Assembly (NCBI GenBank): GCA_017556585.1
Contig: JAFYMP010000068.1
Location: 1-42,385 of the forward strand
Origin: Bacteroidaceae bacterium
GTDB lineage: Bacteria > Bacteroidota > Bacteroidia > Bacteroidales > Bacteroidaceae
Direction: 5' to 3'
DNA length: 42,385 bases
Numbering within the stretch: position 1 is the stretch's first letter; each line of letters opens with the position of its first letter. The notes under the pieces are model-generated. The model did no database searches, was not told where the DNA came from, and saw nothing but the letters and a program-made list of their open reading frames with translations. Both the position numbers and the translations under genes were made by a program. Positions 25,910-34,385 of the stretch are shown here, one piece after another.

Positions 25910-27871
25910 TTATTTTACAATTATAAATCCTCCATCAGTCAGCAAAGTAAGTTTTACTTCGCCATTTTTCTTTATCTTCAAATCAGATTTCATCGGCTCT
26001 CTGCTCTTCTTATCATCTGAGTAGAGTTCCACTACATCGCCTTTTTGCAACATTGGAATATTCAATGTCAATTCTATTGGCTCCTTTTCTGCATTGATAC
26101 CTGCTATGTACCACTTATCGCCGGAACGACGTGCCAATACAACATATTTGCCAGGATAACCTGCTATATACTGAGTCTCATCCCAAGTAGTTGGTACTTC
26201 ACGCATAAAGTCCAGACTTACTATAGGCGCTCCGTTTTCTTCCACCGGATTCAGGTTTTCAGGAGCAAGAGCAAAATTCTGAATAGGATTCTGGAACAAT
26301 ACAGCTGTAGCCAACTCTGCACAATCGGTAGTCTTTCTTATGGTACCGCTTGTATTTCCTTTTGACAGACGTCTGCTCAGGAATGTTCCGCCAAACTCCA
26401 TACAACCCACAGTGTTGCGGATAAACGGATGCAGAGTAGCGTTAAAAGCAGCCATATCGCATGCACGTTGGCCAAATACCATATTTTCCGACGCCAAAAC
26501 GGCTTCACTACCCACATAGTTTGGATACATACGTTCCCAACCGCGAGGCAATGTACATCCGTGGAAAATAACCATCAGACCATTATCATCGGCATCACTT
26601 AAAATAGCTTCATAGTGCGCCATTGTTACCTGCTTATCACCACCAAAGAAATCTACCTTAATACCTTTTACACCTATCTCGTTCATCCAGCGCATATACT
26701 CTTTGCGCTTTATAGGATTGCTCATTATATTTATAGGACCTTGCTCAATATCGTTCCAGTTACCACTTGAACTATACCATAAGAATATCTCCACATTCTT
26801 TGAACGAGCATACTTAACCAACTCTTCAATCCCCTCTTTGCCTATTTTTGTATCCCACCAGTTATCTACCAAAGTGTACTGGAATCCCATTTCGGAAGCC
26901 AAATCCACATATTTCTTCTGATCTGCCAGATTGATACTATTGTCCTGCCATACTATCCAGCTCCAGGTACCCTTACCAAATTTATAGTCATGCTTTGTTT
27001 CATACAGTGGTTCAACATTCTCCCACGGAGCTGTTGTCTCTACAATAGGTTCCAATGTAGCACCTACTGTGATTGTTCTCCATGGAGTAGCGCCCGGAAG
27101 AGAAACGGCCGGTTCTACAGTACCATTACCATTATTTTCTTCCATCATAGGATATTCTATAGTGTAAAGACCATCATCCTTCATATCACTTAGACGTGAA
27201 CCACAATAGTTACTGCTTACACCTGTTTCACTTACCAAAACCCAACCATCGTCACCTATTCTGAACAATCCCGGGAATGTATAGCCGTGACCATATTGAG
27301 ATCTGGTTGTCATAGGAGCGTCTGCTCTATACTCCTCTTCATAGCTTGGTTTAGTGCGTTTCCAACCTATCATAGCATGACTTTGAGGGGTAAGGAAAGT
27401 AGTTGTATATGATGGAAAATCAAAACCTGTACTCTCTGACAACACTCTTACACTGCCTGTTTCACCCGATTTTGGCAGTTCATAACGAAAAGCCACATTG
27501 TTATTGCTGATTCTGAATACAATACTGAAAGGTGTGTTTTTTGAATTCTTCAAATCCACTCTCTGTTCATTTGCAACATAATCAACTTTTGAAACCTTAC
27601 TTCTGTTAAGCGAATAAGAGTTTTTAATTGTATTTGTTTTGTAACCGTCATACACCAGTCCTTTAGTAAAATCTCCTGTATTAGTCACCAAACCCAATGG
27701 CGATTCGTCCAACATTATTTTGCCATCATAACTAACAGAGTAGCAAGCAATTCCTCCATTCAACTTAAAATTCACTATAGTCCTATTATCAGGACTTTTA
27801 AACGTAAGTTCCTGAGCAGATACAGCCATTACTATCAGCAATGTCAATAAAAACAGAAAAGATTTTTTCAT
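25910..27871 (-). CDS. GH97 family glycoside hydrolase, probably retaining alpha-galactosidase type
   Basis: This 653-residue protein has a signal peptide (MKKSFLFLLTLLIVMAVSA) and acts in the periplasm. It has the GH97 layout: an N-terminal beta-supersandwich (about 20-280), a TIM barrel (from about 295, GTWSWIVWQD) and a C-terminal beta domain. The barrel motif GIKVDFFGGDKQ supplies D407, the position of the nucleophilic Asp in the retaining, alpha-galactosidase-like branch of GH97; the SusB branch is inverting and uses Glu bases. HGCTLPRGWERMYPNYVGSEAV provides candidate acid/base residues (E456 or E462). Its length matches the retaining branch (about 660) better than SusB (about 738). It heads the transcript continuing into mscS. 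The exact sugar is inferred. Confidence 0.9.
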   Translation of the reverse strand: MKKSFLFLLTLLIVMAVSAQELTFKSPDNRTIVNFKLNGGIACYSVSYDGKIMLDESPLGLVTNTGDFTKGLVYDGYKTNTIKNSYSLNRSKVSKVDYVANEQRVDLKNSKNTPFSIVFRISNNNVAFRYELPKSGETGSVRVLSESTGFDFPSYTTTFLTPQSHAMIGWKRTKPSYEEEYRADAPMTTRSQYGHGYTFPGLFRIGDDGWVLVSETGVSSNYCGSRLSDMKDDGLYTIEYPMMEENNGNGTVEPAVSLPGATPWRTITVGATLEPIVETTAPWENVEPLYETKHDYKFGKGTWSWIVWQDNSINLADQKKYVDLASEMGFQYTLVDNWWDTKIGKEGIEELVKYARSKNVEIFLWYSSSGNWNDIEQGPINIMSNPIKRKEYMRWMNEIGVKGIKVDFFGGDKQVTMAHYEAILSDADDNGLMVIFHGCTLPRGWERMYPNYVGSEAVLASENMVFGQRACDMAAFNATLHPFIRNTVGCMEFGGTFLSRRLSKGNTSGTIRKTTDCAELATAVLFQNPIQNFALAPENLNPVEENGAPIVSLDFMREVPTTWDETQYIAGYPGKYVVLARRSGDKWYIAGINAEKEPIELTLNIPMLQKGDVVELYSDDKKSREPMKSDLKIKKNGEVKLTLLTDGGFIIVK

Positions 27872-27910
27872 AAATTAGTTAGTATTTTGTTCAACAATAA
27901 TTTCATTTCG

Positions 27911-27941
27911 TAAAAGTAGTAACAAATAAAGAGAATACAAA
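27911..27941 (-). promoter_or_regulatory. Promoter of the GH97-mscS-AAA transcript
   Basis: Minus-strand TTTG (complement of 27938-27941), 19 bases, then TACTTTTA (complement of 27911-27918), which differs from the consensus at the final base. It lies 40 bases before the GH97 ATG and abuts the ferritin terminator. Confidence 0.6.
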
Positions 27942-27974
27942 AAAAGTCTGCCACCTATTTTATGACAGACTTTT
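27942..27974 (-). terminator. Terminator of the ferritin gene
   Basis: AAAAGTCTG (27942-27950) pairs with CAGACTTTT (27966-27974). On the minus strand the hairpin ends in a run of T, 22 bases past the ferritin stop codon. Confidence 0.75.
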
Positions 27975-27996
27975 AGATACTCTATTCTATCTTGAA

Positions 27997-28521
27997 TTAT
28001 TCTGCACTTGTTGCAAGTGGTGAAGCTTGTGTATAAGTACGTGCTGCAAGCTCTTTATCCAACTGATACATGCCGTACTTATCGCCCTCAACAGATTCTG
28101 CAGCAAATATCATATCGCGTGCATTCTCCTCTTCTTCTATCTGTTCGTCAATAAACCATATCAGCATATTAGAGGAAGCAAAATCTCTATCCTCTGCTGC
28201 AATAGCGGCCAAATTATTGATAAGGCTTGTAACTACCTTTTCGTGTTTTAATGTTTCCTGGAACATTTCCAAAACAGAATTCCACGCTACCGGCACCTCC
28301 TTGATAGGTTTTAGTTCCACTTTTTCATCTCTTGAATTCAGATAGTTCATAAAGATTCTTGCATGATCCTGCTCTTCCTGCCACTGCACAAAAAACCAAT
28401 TGGCAACCCCTTTATACCCTTTAGCTTCTGCATCCATAGACATGGATAAATATAAATAAGCTGACCATAACTCTGCATTTATCTGCTCGTTAATAGCATT
28501 CTTTAATTTTTCACTTAACAT
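27997..28521 (-). CDS. ftnA: Non-haem ferritin, iron storage
   Basis: This 174-residue four-helix protein assembles into the 24-subunit iron-storage shell and oxidises Fe(II). The ferroxidase residues sit at the same numbers as in E. coli FtnA: E17, E50, H53, E94 and Q127. The C-terminal tail (TYTQASPLATSAE) is short and polar. It is monocistronic, with its own full-consensus promoter and terminator. No obvious regulator-binding palindrome is visible in the leader. Confidence 0.96.
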   Translation of the reverse strand: MLSEKLKNAINEQINAELWSAYLYLSMSMDAEAKGYKGVANWFFVQWQEEQDHARIFMNYLNSRDEKVELKPIKEVPVAWNSVLEMFQETLKHEKVVTSLINNLAAIAAEDRDFASSNMLIWFIDEQIEEEENARDMIFAAESVEGDKYGMYQLDKELAARTYTQASPLATSAE

Positions 28522-28577
28522 AGTTCTAACTGTTTAATTGGTTAATAAAACTAATATGTACTTCCTTTTTATGAATG

Positions 28578-28608
28578 CAAAGGTAATAATGATAGTTTAA
28601 TAAACAAA
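28578..28608 (-). promoter_or_regulatory. Ferritin promoter
   Basis: Minus-strand TTTG (complement of 28605-28608), 19 bases, then TACCTTTG (complement of 28578-28585): a full consensus. The ATG at 28521 is about 57 bases beyond the -7 box, leaving a leader of roughly 50 bases. Confidence 0.8.
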
Positions 28609-28671
28609 TCTCATATTGCTTTCTTTCGCAAAATTTCACGTATCTTTACAGCCAAATAATAGAAGGTTATT

Positions 28672-29706
28672 ATGATATACTTTGATTCTGATTATATGGC
28701 AGGGGCGCACCCTAAAGTAATGGAACGCCTCTTAAAGACAAACCATTTACAAACAGTTGGTTATGGAAGCGACGATTACACTAAACATGCAGCAGAACTT
28801 ATTAAAGATGCATGTGGTAAACCAGACGCAAGAGTCTATTTCCTGACAGGTGGTACACAAACCAATGCCACTGTTATAGATGGTCTATTGGCCAAACACC
28901 AAGGAGTACTTGCAGCAGAGAGCGGACATATAAATGTACACGAAGCCGGAGCAATAGAGGCATCAGGACATAAAATACTTACCCTGCCTCAACACGAAGG
29001 AAAGATTTGGGCAAGTGAATTAAAAGAATATATAGAAAATTTCTACAATGACGACACCTATGAACACATGGTAGCACCGGGTATGTTGTATATATCTTTC
29101 CCAACTGAATATGGCACAGTGTATAGCTATGAAGAATTAAAAGAGATAAGTGATATATGCAATAAATACCAAATACCTCTATACATAGACGGTGCCAGAT
29201 TAGCATACGGTTTGGCTGCAGAAAATGGTAGCGTCACACTAAAAGATATTGCAGCTTTGGCCGATGTTTTCTATATAGGAGGAACAAAGGTTGGAACACT
29301 GTTTGGAGAAGCCGTGGTTATAACAAACCCCACTCTTCTAAAGAACTTTTTCCCGCTTATCAAACAGCACGGAGCTCTACTTGCCAAAGGCAGATTGCTT
29401 GGAGTGCAATTTGAGGCTCTTTTTGAGGACAATTTATACGAAGACATAGGTTTACAGGTAGTAAATAAGGCTATTCGCATAAGAGAAATCTTCAAATCAA
29501 AAGGATATAAAATCGCCGCTGATTCTCCTACAAATCAACAATTTATATGCTTACCAAACCACATAATAGACCAACTTATGCCTAATGTAAGCTTTGAACT
29601 ATGGGGGCCACGAGGAAAAGAAGAAACTACTGTCCGTTTTGTTACAGGATGGACCACTACAGACCAAGAGATAGAGACTCTTGCTGAGATTTTAGACAAA
29701 CTATAA
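28672..29706 (+). CDS. ltaE: Low-specificity threonine aldolase / beta-eliminating lyase family
   Basis: This 344-residue PLP enzyme is of the fold-type I aromatic amino acid lyase/threonine aldolase family and should split L-threonine or allo-threonine to glycine and acetaldehyde. Family marks are FDSDYMAGAHPKV at the N-terminus, the YGSDDYTK motif, FLTGGTQTNATV (phosphate binding), YIDGARLAYGL with D173 contacting the PLP ring nitrogen, and FYIGGTKVG with K206 as the Schiff-base lysine. It stands alone and is divergent from ferritin. A -7-like TATCTTTA at 28640-28647 may be its promoter. Convergence with the integrase gene is closed by the hairpin at 29715-29752. Confidence 0.9.
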   Translation: MIYFDSDYMAGAHPKVMERLLKTNHLQTVGYGSDDYTKHAAELIKDACGKPDARVYFLTGGTQTNATVIDGLLAKHQGVLAAESGHINVHEAGAIEASGHKILTLPQHEGKIWASELKEYIENFYNDDTYEHMVAPGMLYISFPTEYGTVYSYEELKEISDICNKYQIPLYIDGARLAYGLAAENGSVTLKDIAALADVFYIGGTKVGTLFGEAVVITNPTLLKNFFPLIKQHGALLAKGRLLGVQFEALFEDNLYEDIGLQVVNKAIRIREIFKSKGYKIAADSPTNQQFICLPNHIIDQLMPNVSFELWGPRGKEETTVRFVTGWTTTDQEIETLAEILDKL

Positions 29707-29714
29707 CCAAATAT

Positions 29715-29752
29715 AATCCGAACCTACCCTATTAAATGAGCAGGTTCGGATT
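29715..29752. terminator. Bidirectional terminator between threonine aldolase and integrase genes
   Basis: AATCCGAACCT (29715-29725) pairs perfectly with AGGTTCGGATT (29742-29752), with a 16-base loop, between two convergent genes. Confidence 0.7.
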
Positions 29753-29765
29753 TACACAAAAAAGG

Positions 29766-30692
29766 CTACCCCAACGTTCTGCACATCTGCTCTATACAGC
29801 GCTTTTTCTGCTCCATATTTGGATGTACATATAGATTCAAAGTAGTACTTATATTGGAATGTCCCAATAAAACGCTTACGGTTTTATAATCACATTTACT
29901 CTCTATGCAACGCGTTGCAAAACTATGTCTCAAGCAGTGAAATTTCAATATGGGCACCCCTATCTTTGTAAGAAGTTTTTTATAATAATTCCTGTATGTA
30001 CGTGGTTCTGTAGGATTGACAGAATTTGTCAAGACATAATAAGACCCTCTACACACCTTTTTAATAGGCCTAACCAGTTTAAGCAATTCTTTAGACATTG
30101 GTATCACCCTAAATGAATTATTAGTCTTTGGTGTATCAACTATCAGTTTAGTACCCTTTTCGTCAACTTTAGAGAAACAGACCCTTTGAATTGTTTTACA
30201 AACAGTTATCGTTTCATTTTTCACATCAATATCATTCCAAGTAAGAGCACAGACCTCTCCTATTCTTAGACCTGCACTCAAACAAATAAAAATACCTAAA
30301 TTCTTATATGAAAAATCACCCTTTACATAATCCATTATCTTGCGTTGATCAATTCTGGTAAACACTTCAACCTCCTGCTTACAATGATCTATGGGAAAAC
30401 GCACACTAATCTCCTTATGCACCCAATAGCCGTTTTTCACGCCAAAGCGAAACACCATTTTAAGAACAACTATCATATCTTTCACAGATTTTTGGCTTAA
30501 CCCATTCGCTAATTTCATAAGCACAAAATCCTGCACCATCTCTTCTGTTATTTCTACATTTTCACCAAAGAAAGGTAACAAATGATTTTCTATTATCAAC
30601 GAGTAAGCCGCAAATGTGGATTGCTTCACGTAGGGACGCTTATCTAAAGCCCACCGCTCAACTACAGTTTTAAAATTGATTAAATTCATCAT
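29766..30692 (-). CDS. Tyrosine recombinase (phage integrase family)
   Basis: This 308-residue site-specific recombinase has an N-terminal core-binding SAM-like domain (about 1-95) and a complete catalytic domain: R143 in AGLRIGEV, H252 and R255 in FHCLRHSF, H278 in LLGHSN and Y288 in LNLYVHPN. It is therefore expected to be active in strand cleavage. There is no accompanying excisionase, phage or conjugation gene, and no adjacent tRNA, so it may be a stand-alone DNA invertase or the remnant of an element. The upstream gap of 51 bases holds an imperfect inverted repeat (GTTATATCG with CGATAATTATAAC) that could be a binding site. ATG-ATG at the start leaves the exact first residue open. Confidence 0.9.
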   Translation of the reverse strand: MMNLINFKTVVERWALDKRPYVKQSTFAAYSLIIENHLLPFFGENVEITEEMVQDFVLMKLANGLSQKSVKDMIVVLKMVFRFGVKNGYWVHKEISVRFPIDHCKQEVEVFTRIDQRKIMDYVKGDFSYKNLGIFICLSAGLRIGEVCALTWNDIDVKNETITVCKTIQRVCFSKVDEKGTKLIVDTPKTNNSFRVIPMSKELLKLVRPIKKVCRGSYYVLTNSVNPTEPRTYRNYYKKLLTKIGVPILKFHCLRHSFATRCIESKCDYKTVSVLLGHSNISTTLNLYVHPNMEQKKRCIEQMCRTLG

Positions 30693-30743
30693 GTTATATC
30701 GTTTTTATTATTTAAAGCGATAATTATAACAAGAATGACTGTA

Positions 30744-31427
30744 TCAACCTACTCCGAGTTCTGTATTTTCTAAAAGGATTTCAATCTTTGGATTATCTTT
30801 TATCTGCTGATATACATTTTGCACAAACCAAGCAGTCAACTCTTTATCTTGTTTTACAGAGGTGGTATTATTACAAAAAATATTTACACTAAAATATTCA
30901 AACAAGTTATCAGCTATCCTGATATCTTCAATTATATGTTCTTTATCCTCCCCCTCTGTACAGCACAACAAGCACACGCCCTTAAAATAGCGTGCAATAT
31001 CTTCCGGCTGAACGTTTTCGGGTATTCCTTTCTGCCACTTGTTGCGTAAAGCAGTATTAAAAGTTTCCACTCCGCAACGAAATTTAACTACAGCAGGTTC
31101 AAACAGTTTTGCAAAAGCAGCTAATTTGTGTCTATACATATAATGAGCCTCGAACCATAAAGTGTGAATATGCTTCTCTTTCACCACCTGTTGCAAAATC
31201 TCTATTGTTCCTTTATCAAGTTCCATTGCAGAACCTGAGTTAATTACATCAAGCACACCATGCACTCCGGTCACTTTTTGCAACACTTCACTATTTACAG
31301 ATAAAGCATTATCACTTAAATCTTTATGGTAATCACAGAACAAGCACTTCTTCCATCTGCAACCGCTACCTTGTAGCAGTACAAATTCCCTTTTCAGCTT
31401 TGAATCTATAACAGCATATCTATTCAT
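30744..31427 (-). CDS. Small radical SAM protein, possible queuine/queuosine salvage enzyme
   Basis: This 227-residue protein has an iron-sulphur motif GCRWKKCLFC (C23, C28, C31), spaced CX4CX2C rather than the usual CX3CX2C. Further on are INSGSAM, resembling the SAM-binding GxxxE region, and a radical SAM-like barrel pattern (HTLWFEAHYMYRHK, then KFRCGVETFN). I set the start at the ATG at 31427 rather than the TTG at 31433, because the upstream yhhQ stop and this ATG overlap as TGATG, the signature of coupled translation. Coupling to a queuosine-precursor transporter suggests a role in recycling queuine, comparable to the radical SAM queuine lyase QueL described in Clostridioides difficile. 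The specific reaction is inference. Confidence 0.75.
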   Translation of the reverse strand: MNRYAVIDSKLKREFVLLQGSGCRWKKCLFCDYHKDLSDNALSVNSEVLQKVTGVHGVLDVINSGSAMELDKGTIEILQQVVKEKHIHTLWFEAHYMYRHKLAAFAKLFEPAVVKFRCGVETFNTALRNKWQKGIPENVQPEDIARYFKGVCLLCCTEGEDKEHIIEDIRIADNLFEYFSVNIFCNNTTSVKQDKELTAWFVQNVYQQIKDNPKIEILLENTELGVG

Positions 31428-32107
31428 CACCAACCAGTTTTCATGAAATGCTTACGCAGGAAATGTATTGTTGCATAAAACATAGGAGTACCAAAAACCA
31501 CCTCAATTAAAAGCTTCACCACATATTGCAACGCTATCATCAACAAAAGTTCTCTGGCAGACACTACTCCAAGAAAAGCTATAAGTACAAAAGGCAGTGT
31601 ATCGAACCAATATGCTATTGCAGAACTACCTATGGTACGCACCCACATACGTTTTCCTTTGGTTTTCTGTTTTATTTTATCCATAAACCAAGCATTTGAA
31701 AGTTCTCCTAACAAGAAGCCCACCAGCGAAGCTACCACTATTCTGGGCACGTACGTAAATATCGTATTATAAGCTTTAGCTGTTGTTTCAAGATAATCGG
31801 GCGATGGAAACCAAACAGCTAACTGCGTACATATCACCATCAATACATTACAGAAAAAAGTAAGCCAAATAACACGCTTAGCCGTCTTAAAACCCCAAAC
31901 TTCTGTAAGTACATCACCCAACATATAGGCCAAAGGAAAGGTTAGTGTTCCTGCGTCAAAATAGAACCATCTGCCCAAACCAATAATTTTGACAGCCATA
32001 ATATTTGCCACTAAATACAATGTCACAAATACCGCAGAAACAACCATTAACGCGTAAGGATGGTTGATTGTGCGGTTTTTTAAAGGGTTTTCCGCTACCT
32101 TATTCAT
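31427..32107 (-). CDS. yhhQ: YhhQ-family queuosine precursor transporter
   Basis: This 226-residue inner-membrane protein has about six hydrophobic segments and the YhhQ (VUT family) signatures: ANIMAVKII near TM1-2, FPLAYMLGDVLTEVWGFKTAKR, and the later QKTKGKRMWVRTIGSSAIAYWFDT. It takes up queuosine precursors such as preQ0, preQ1 or queuine for tRNA modification. It is the first gene of a two-gene operon behind a full-consensus promoter, and its TGA overlaps the ATG of the radical SAM gene. In bacteria that cannot make queuosine de novo this pair would supply it from outside. Confidence 0.9.
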   Translation of the reverse strand: MNKVAENPLKNRTINHPYALMVVSAVFVTLYLVANIMAVKIIGLGRWFYFDAGTLTFPLAYMLGDVLTEVWGFKTAKRVIWLTFFCNVLMVICTQLAVWFPSPDYLETTAKAYNTIFTYVPRIVVASLVGFLLGELSNAWFMDKIKQKTKGKRMWVRTIGSSAIAYWFDTLPFVLIAFLGVVSARELLLMIALQYVVKLLIEVVFGTPMFYATIHFLRKHFMKTGW

Positions 32108-32128
32108 ATTTTAAGTTTTAAATGTGTG

Positions 32129-32160
32129 CAAAATTAGCAATAATCATCCAAATTATCAAA
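32129..32160 (-). promoter_or_regulatory. Promoter of the yhhQ operon
   Basis: Minus-strand TTTG (complement of 32157-32160), 20 bases, then TAATTTTG (complement of 32129-32136): a full consensus. It is squeezed between the nitroreductase stop and the yhhQ ATG, 21 bases before the ATG. I saw no preQ1 riboswitch in the short leader. Confidence 0.75.
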
Positions 32161-32162
32161 GA

Positions 32163-32693
32163 CTATTCTATCCAACAGATTTTGGAGAAATCGCGAGGTT
32201 TAACCTCAGGAGTCTCAGCCGGATAACCTAAAGCTATAACCAACTGCAATTTATATCCGTCAGAAAAGTTCAGTTCTTCAAGATAACTCTTCAAATCAGG
32301 AATACTATTATAATAGTTAGCAGTACTGCCCATAATCAAAGTGCCCAAACCTTTAGCCCAAGCTGCGTATGTAATAGTAGCAGCCAAAATACCGCAATCC
32401 TTTTCCGAATATGGCGATGCAGTATCGTTTGCAATAAAAATATAAACCGGTGCATTTGGAAAAGCATGGCTTATAGCAGGCTCTTCTGCACGTTCCGGCA
32501 TAGCCTTTTTAAATAGCTTTCTTGCCTCATCTATCTTGGCATCATTTGTTAGCACACGTATCTCCCATCCCTGTGCATTAAGTGCATTAGGACTGTAAAT
32601 ACCACATTTCAAAATCTCTTCTACATCGGTTTTACATACCTTATCATTGGTATAATGACGTACAGAACGTCTCTCCATCATTTTCTCTATCAT
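32163..32693 (-). CDS. Nitroreductase family FMN flavoprotein
   Basis: This 176-residue protein has the FMN-binding RRSVRHYTND start, the SPNALNAQGWEIRVL segment, a central GILAATITYAAWAKGLGTLIMG and a C-terminal VIALGYPAETPEVKPRD that closes the FMN site. Members use NAD(P)H to reduce nitroaromatics, quinones or flavins as homodimers; the physiological substrate is unknown. It is divergent from the ZIP transporter gene and upstream of the yhhQ pair, which has its own promoter. Confidence 0.9.
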   Translation of the reverse strand: MIEKMMERRSVRHYTNDKVCKTDVEEILKCGIYSPNALNAQGWEIRVLTNDAKIDEARKLFKKAMPERAEEPAISHAFPNAPVYIFIANDTASPYSEKDCGILAATITYAAWAKGLGTLIMGSTANYYNSIPDLKSYLEELNFSDGYKLQLVIALGYPAETPEVKPRDFSKICWIE

Positions 32694-32753
32694 AATTCAC
32701 ATATTTTGCGGTGAAGATAACACTATTTTTACCTATCTCAAAAAAAGAATGTG

Positions 32754-32761
32754 TAACTTTA
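32754..32761 (+). promoter_or_regulatory. -7 box of the ZIP transporter gene
   Basis: TAACTTTA matches TAnnTTTG except at the final base, 23 bases before the ATG at 32785. It rules against the longer frame from 32749, whose ATG lies upstream of the box. Confidence 0.5.
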
Positions 32762-32784
32762 CACCAAATTTGTGTACTAAAGTT

Positions 32785-33540
32785 ATGAATGAAGTTTGGA
32801 TTAGCGCCATAGGACTATGTGGAGCATCAATTATAGGATCCCTTATAGGTCTGTTTTTTAAAAACCTTTCCCACAAGGCTCACGACACAATTATGGGCTA
32901 TTGCGCCGGAGTTATGTTAGCCGCATCGACAGTAGGGCTTATACTTCCGGCAGTAGAAGGAGCCGGAACAGGTGGTTGGTGGACTATAGCTATAGGAGTT
33001 ATTATAGGTGCTTTATTCCTGAATGTATTGGATGCATTAACACCACACTTGCACGCCATAACCGGATTAGAACCTGAACAACATGCCAATAACTCAAATC
33101 TAAACAAAGTCCTTCTGTTTGTACTTGCCATAGCCCTGCACAAATTACCGGAAGGAATAGCTGCCGGAGTAGGTTTTAACGAAACAGACAGTAGTGCCGC
33201 CTGGTCGGTAACATTCGGTATAGCTCAGCAAAATGTTCCGGAAGGTATGGTTATTATATCCCCTCTTCTTATGGCAGGAGTCAGCAGAATGCGCACACTC
33301 ATAATCTCATTGGCAATAGGTATGTTAGAGATTGCAGGTGTTTGGATAGGTTATGGTATGGGTGCCATATCACAAATGCTTCTTCCTGTAATGTTAGCCT
33401 TTGCCGGAGGCGCAATGCTCTACGTTGTAAGCGATGAAATGATACCGGAAACCCATGCTCACGGTTATCAGAAAAGAGCCACCTACGCCTTGCTTTTTGG
33501 TTTCATGACATTAGTCTTTATACAATCATTCTTTGAATAA
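32785..33540 (+). CDS. ZIP-family divalent metal transporter
   Basis: This 251-residue inner-membrane protein of the ZupT/ZIP type has eight hydrophobic segments. TM4 carries the metal-site motif ALHKLPEGIAAGVGF and TM5 carries GIAQQNVPEGM; a His/Glu-containing loop (HAITGLEPEQHAN) follows TM3. It imports zinc or another divalent ion. The start at 32785 was preferred because it begins MNEVWISAIGLCGAS, directly before TM1, and lies downstream of a -7 box; the longer frame adds a Cys-rich, implausible leader. Confidence 0.9.
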   Translation: MNEVWISAIGLCGASIIGSLIGLFFKNLSHKAHDTIMGYCAGVMLAASTVGLILPAVEGAGTGGWWTIAIGVIIGALFLNVLDALTPHLHAITGLEPEQHANNSNLNKVLLFVLAIALHKLPEGIAAGVGFNETDSSAAWSVTFGIAQQNVPEGMVIISPLLMAGVSRMRTLIISLAIGMLEIAGVWIGYGMGAISQMLLPVMLAFAGGAMLYVVSDEMIPETHAHGYQKRATYALLFGFMTLVFIQSFFE

Positions 33541-33583
33541 CAATATTTTTGCTTAAAATTGACCGGATTTCTAACTGATGTTG

Positions 33584-33591
33584 TATATTTG
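33584..33591 (+). promoter_or_regulatory. Promoter -7 box of the tRNA-Ala gene
   Basis: TATATTTG is a full -7 match, 17 bases before the mature tRNA 5' end. A TTGAC lies at a fitting distance upstream (33559-33563). Confidence 0.6.
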
Positions 33592-33608
33592 CAGACGAAA
33601 ATAAACAC

Positions 33609-33682
33609 GGGGCATTAGCTCATCTGGCTAGAGCGTTTGACTGGCAGTCAAAAGGTGACGAGTTCGATTCTCGTATGCTCCA
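33609..33682 (+). tRNA. tRNA-Ala(GGC)
   Basis: The sequence folds as a full 74-base cloverleaf. The acceptor GGGGCAT pairs with ATGCTCC and contains the G3-U70 wobble that identifies alanine tRNA. The D stem is GCTC/GAGC, the anticodon stem TTTGA/TCAAA has loop CTGGCAG (anticodon GGC), and the T arm ACGAG/CTCGT has loop TTCGATT. The discriminator is A; CCA is not encoded. Confidence 0.97.
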
Positions 33683-33714
33683 CTGAAAATCCCCAACATT
33701 CCGAAAATCCGCAA

Positions 33715-34323
33715 ATGAAACCCATAAAAGAAAAAATCATAATGGGCATAGACCCCGGAACTAACGTAATGGGTTACGGAATAATCAAAGTCACAGGCAA
33801 CAAGGCAGAGATGATTGCAATGGGTATAATAGACCTGCGCAAAGAGGGTGACATGTATCTGCGACTTGGTAAAATCTTTCAACGTGTAACAGGCATAATA
33901 GATTCGTTTCTTCCGGATGAAGTTGCCATTGAATCTCCATTCTTTGGAAAAAACGTACAATCAATGCTTAAATTGGGACGTGCTCAGGGAGTAGCTATGG
34001 CAGCTGCCATAAACCACAGCATTCCCATAACCGAATATGCTCCGCTAAAAATAAAGATGGCTATTACAGGCAATGGTTCGTCCAGCAAAGAACAGGTAGC
34101 TTATATGCTTCAGAATTTATTAAATATAAACAAAGAAGATATGCCTAAATTCCTTGATGCAACCGATGCATTAGGTGCTGCCTATTGTCATTTTATACAG
34201 ATAAGCAATCCTATTTATGAAAATTCAAACACTAAAGCAACCAAGTTGAAAACAGGCAGAAAATCATCATCTAAAAGTTGGGCAGATTTCGTAGATAACA
34301 ACCCCGATAGAGTAAGCAAATAA
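33715..34323 (+). CDS. ruvC: RuvC Holliday-junction endonuclease
   Basis: This 202-residue dimeric nuclease resolves Holliday junctions with RuvAB. The four catalytic acids are visible: D13 in [10 protein letters not shown]73 in VAIESPFFG, and D148 and D151 in [12 protein letters not shown]. The start at 33715 was chosen because the longer frame from 33637 begins inside the tRNA gene. The ORF begins 32 bases after the tRNA-Ala, on the same strand, with no separate promoter seen between them, so both may come from one transcript. The C-terminus extends about 25 residues past the last conserved region with a basic Ser-rich tail. Confidence 0.94.
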   Translation: MKPIKEKIIMGIDPGTNVMGYGIIKVTGNKAEMIAMGIIDLRKEGDMYLRLGKIFQRVTGIIDSFLPDEVAIESPFFGKNVQSMLKLGRAQGVAMAAAINHSIPITEYAPLKIKMAITGNGSSSKEQVAYMLQNLLNINKEDMPKFLDATDALGAAYCHFIQISNPIYENSNTKATKLKTGRKSSSKSWADFVDNNPDRVSK

Positions 34324-34385
34324 AAATTGCTTATCAAAAGTAAAAATTACTTCGTTTATTATAGTCCGAATAAGGTTAAAAGTAG

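Noticed and set aside
33637..33714. ruvC start at 33637
   Set aside because: It lies inside the tRNA-Ala gene; the conserved RuvC start region begins at 33715.
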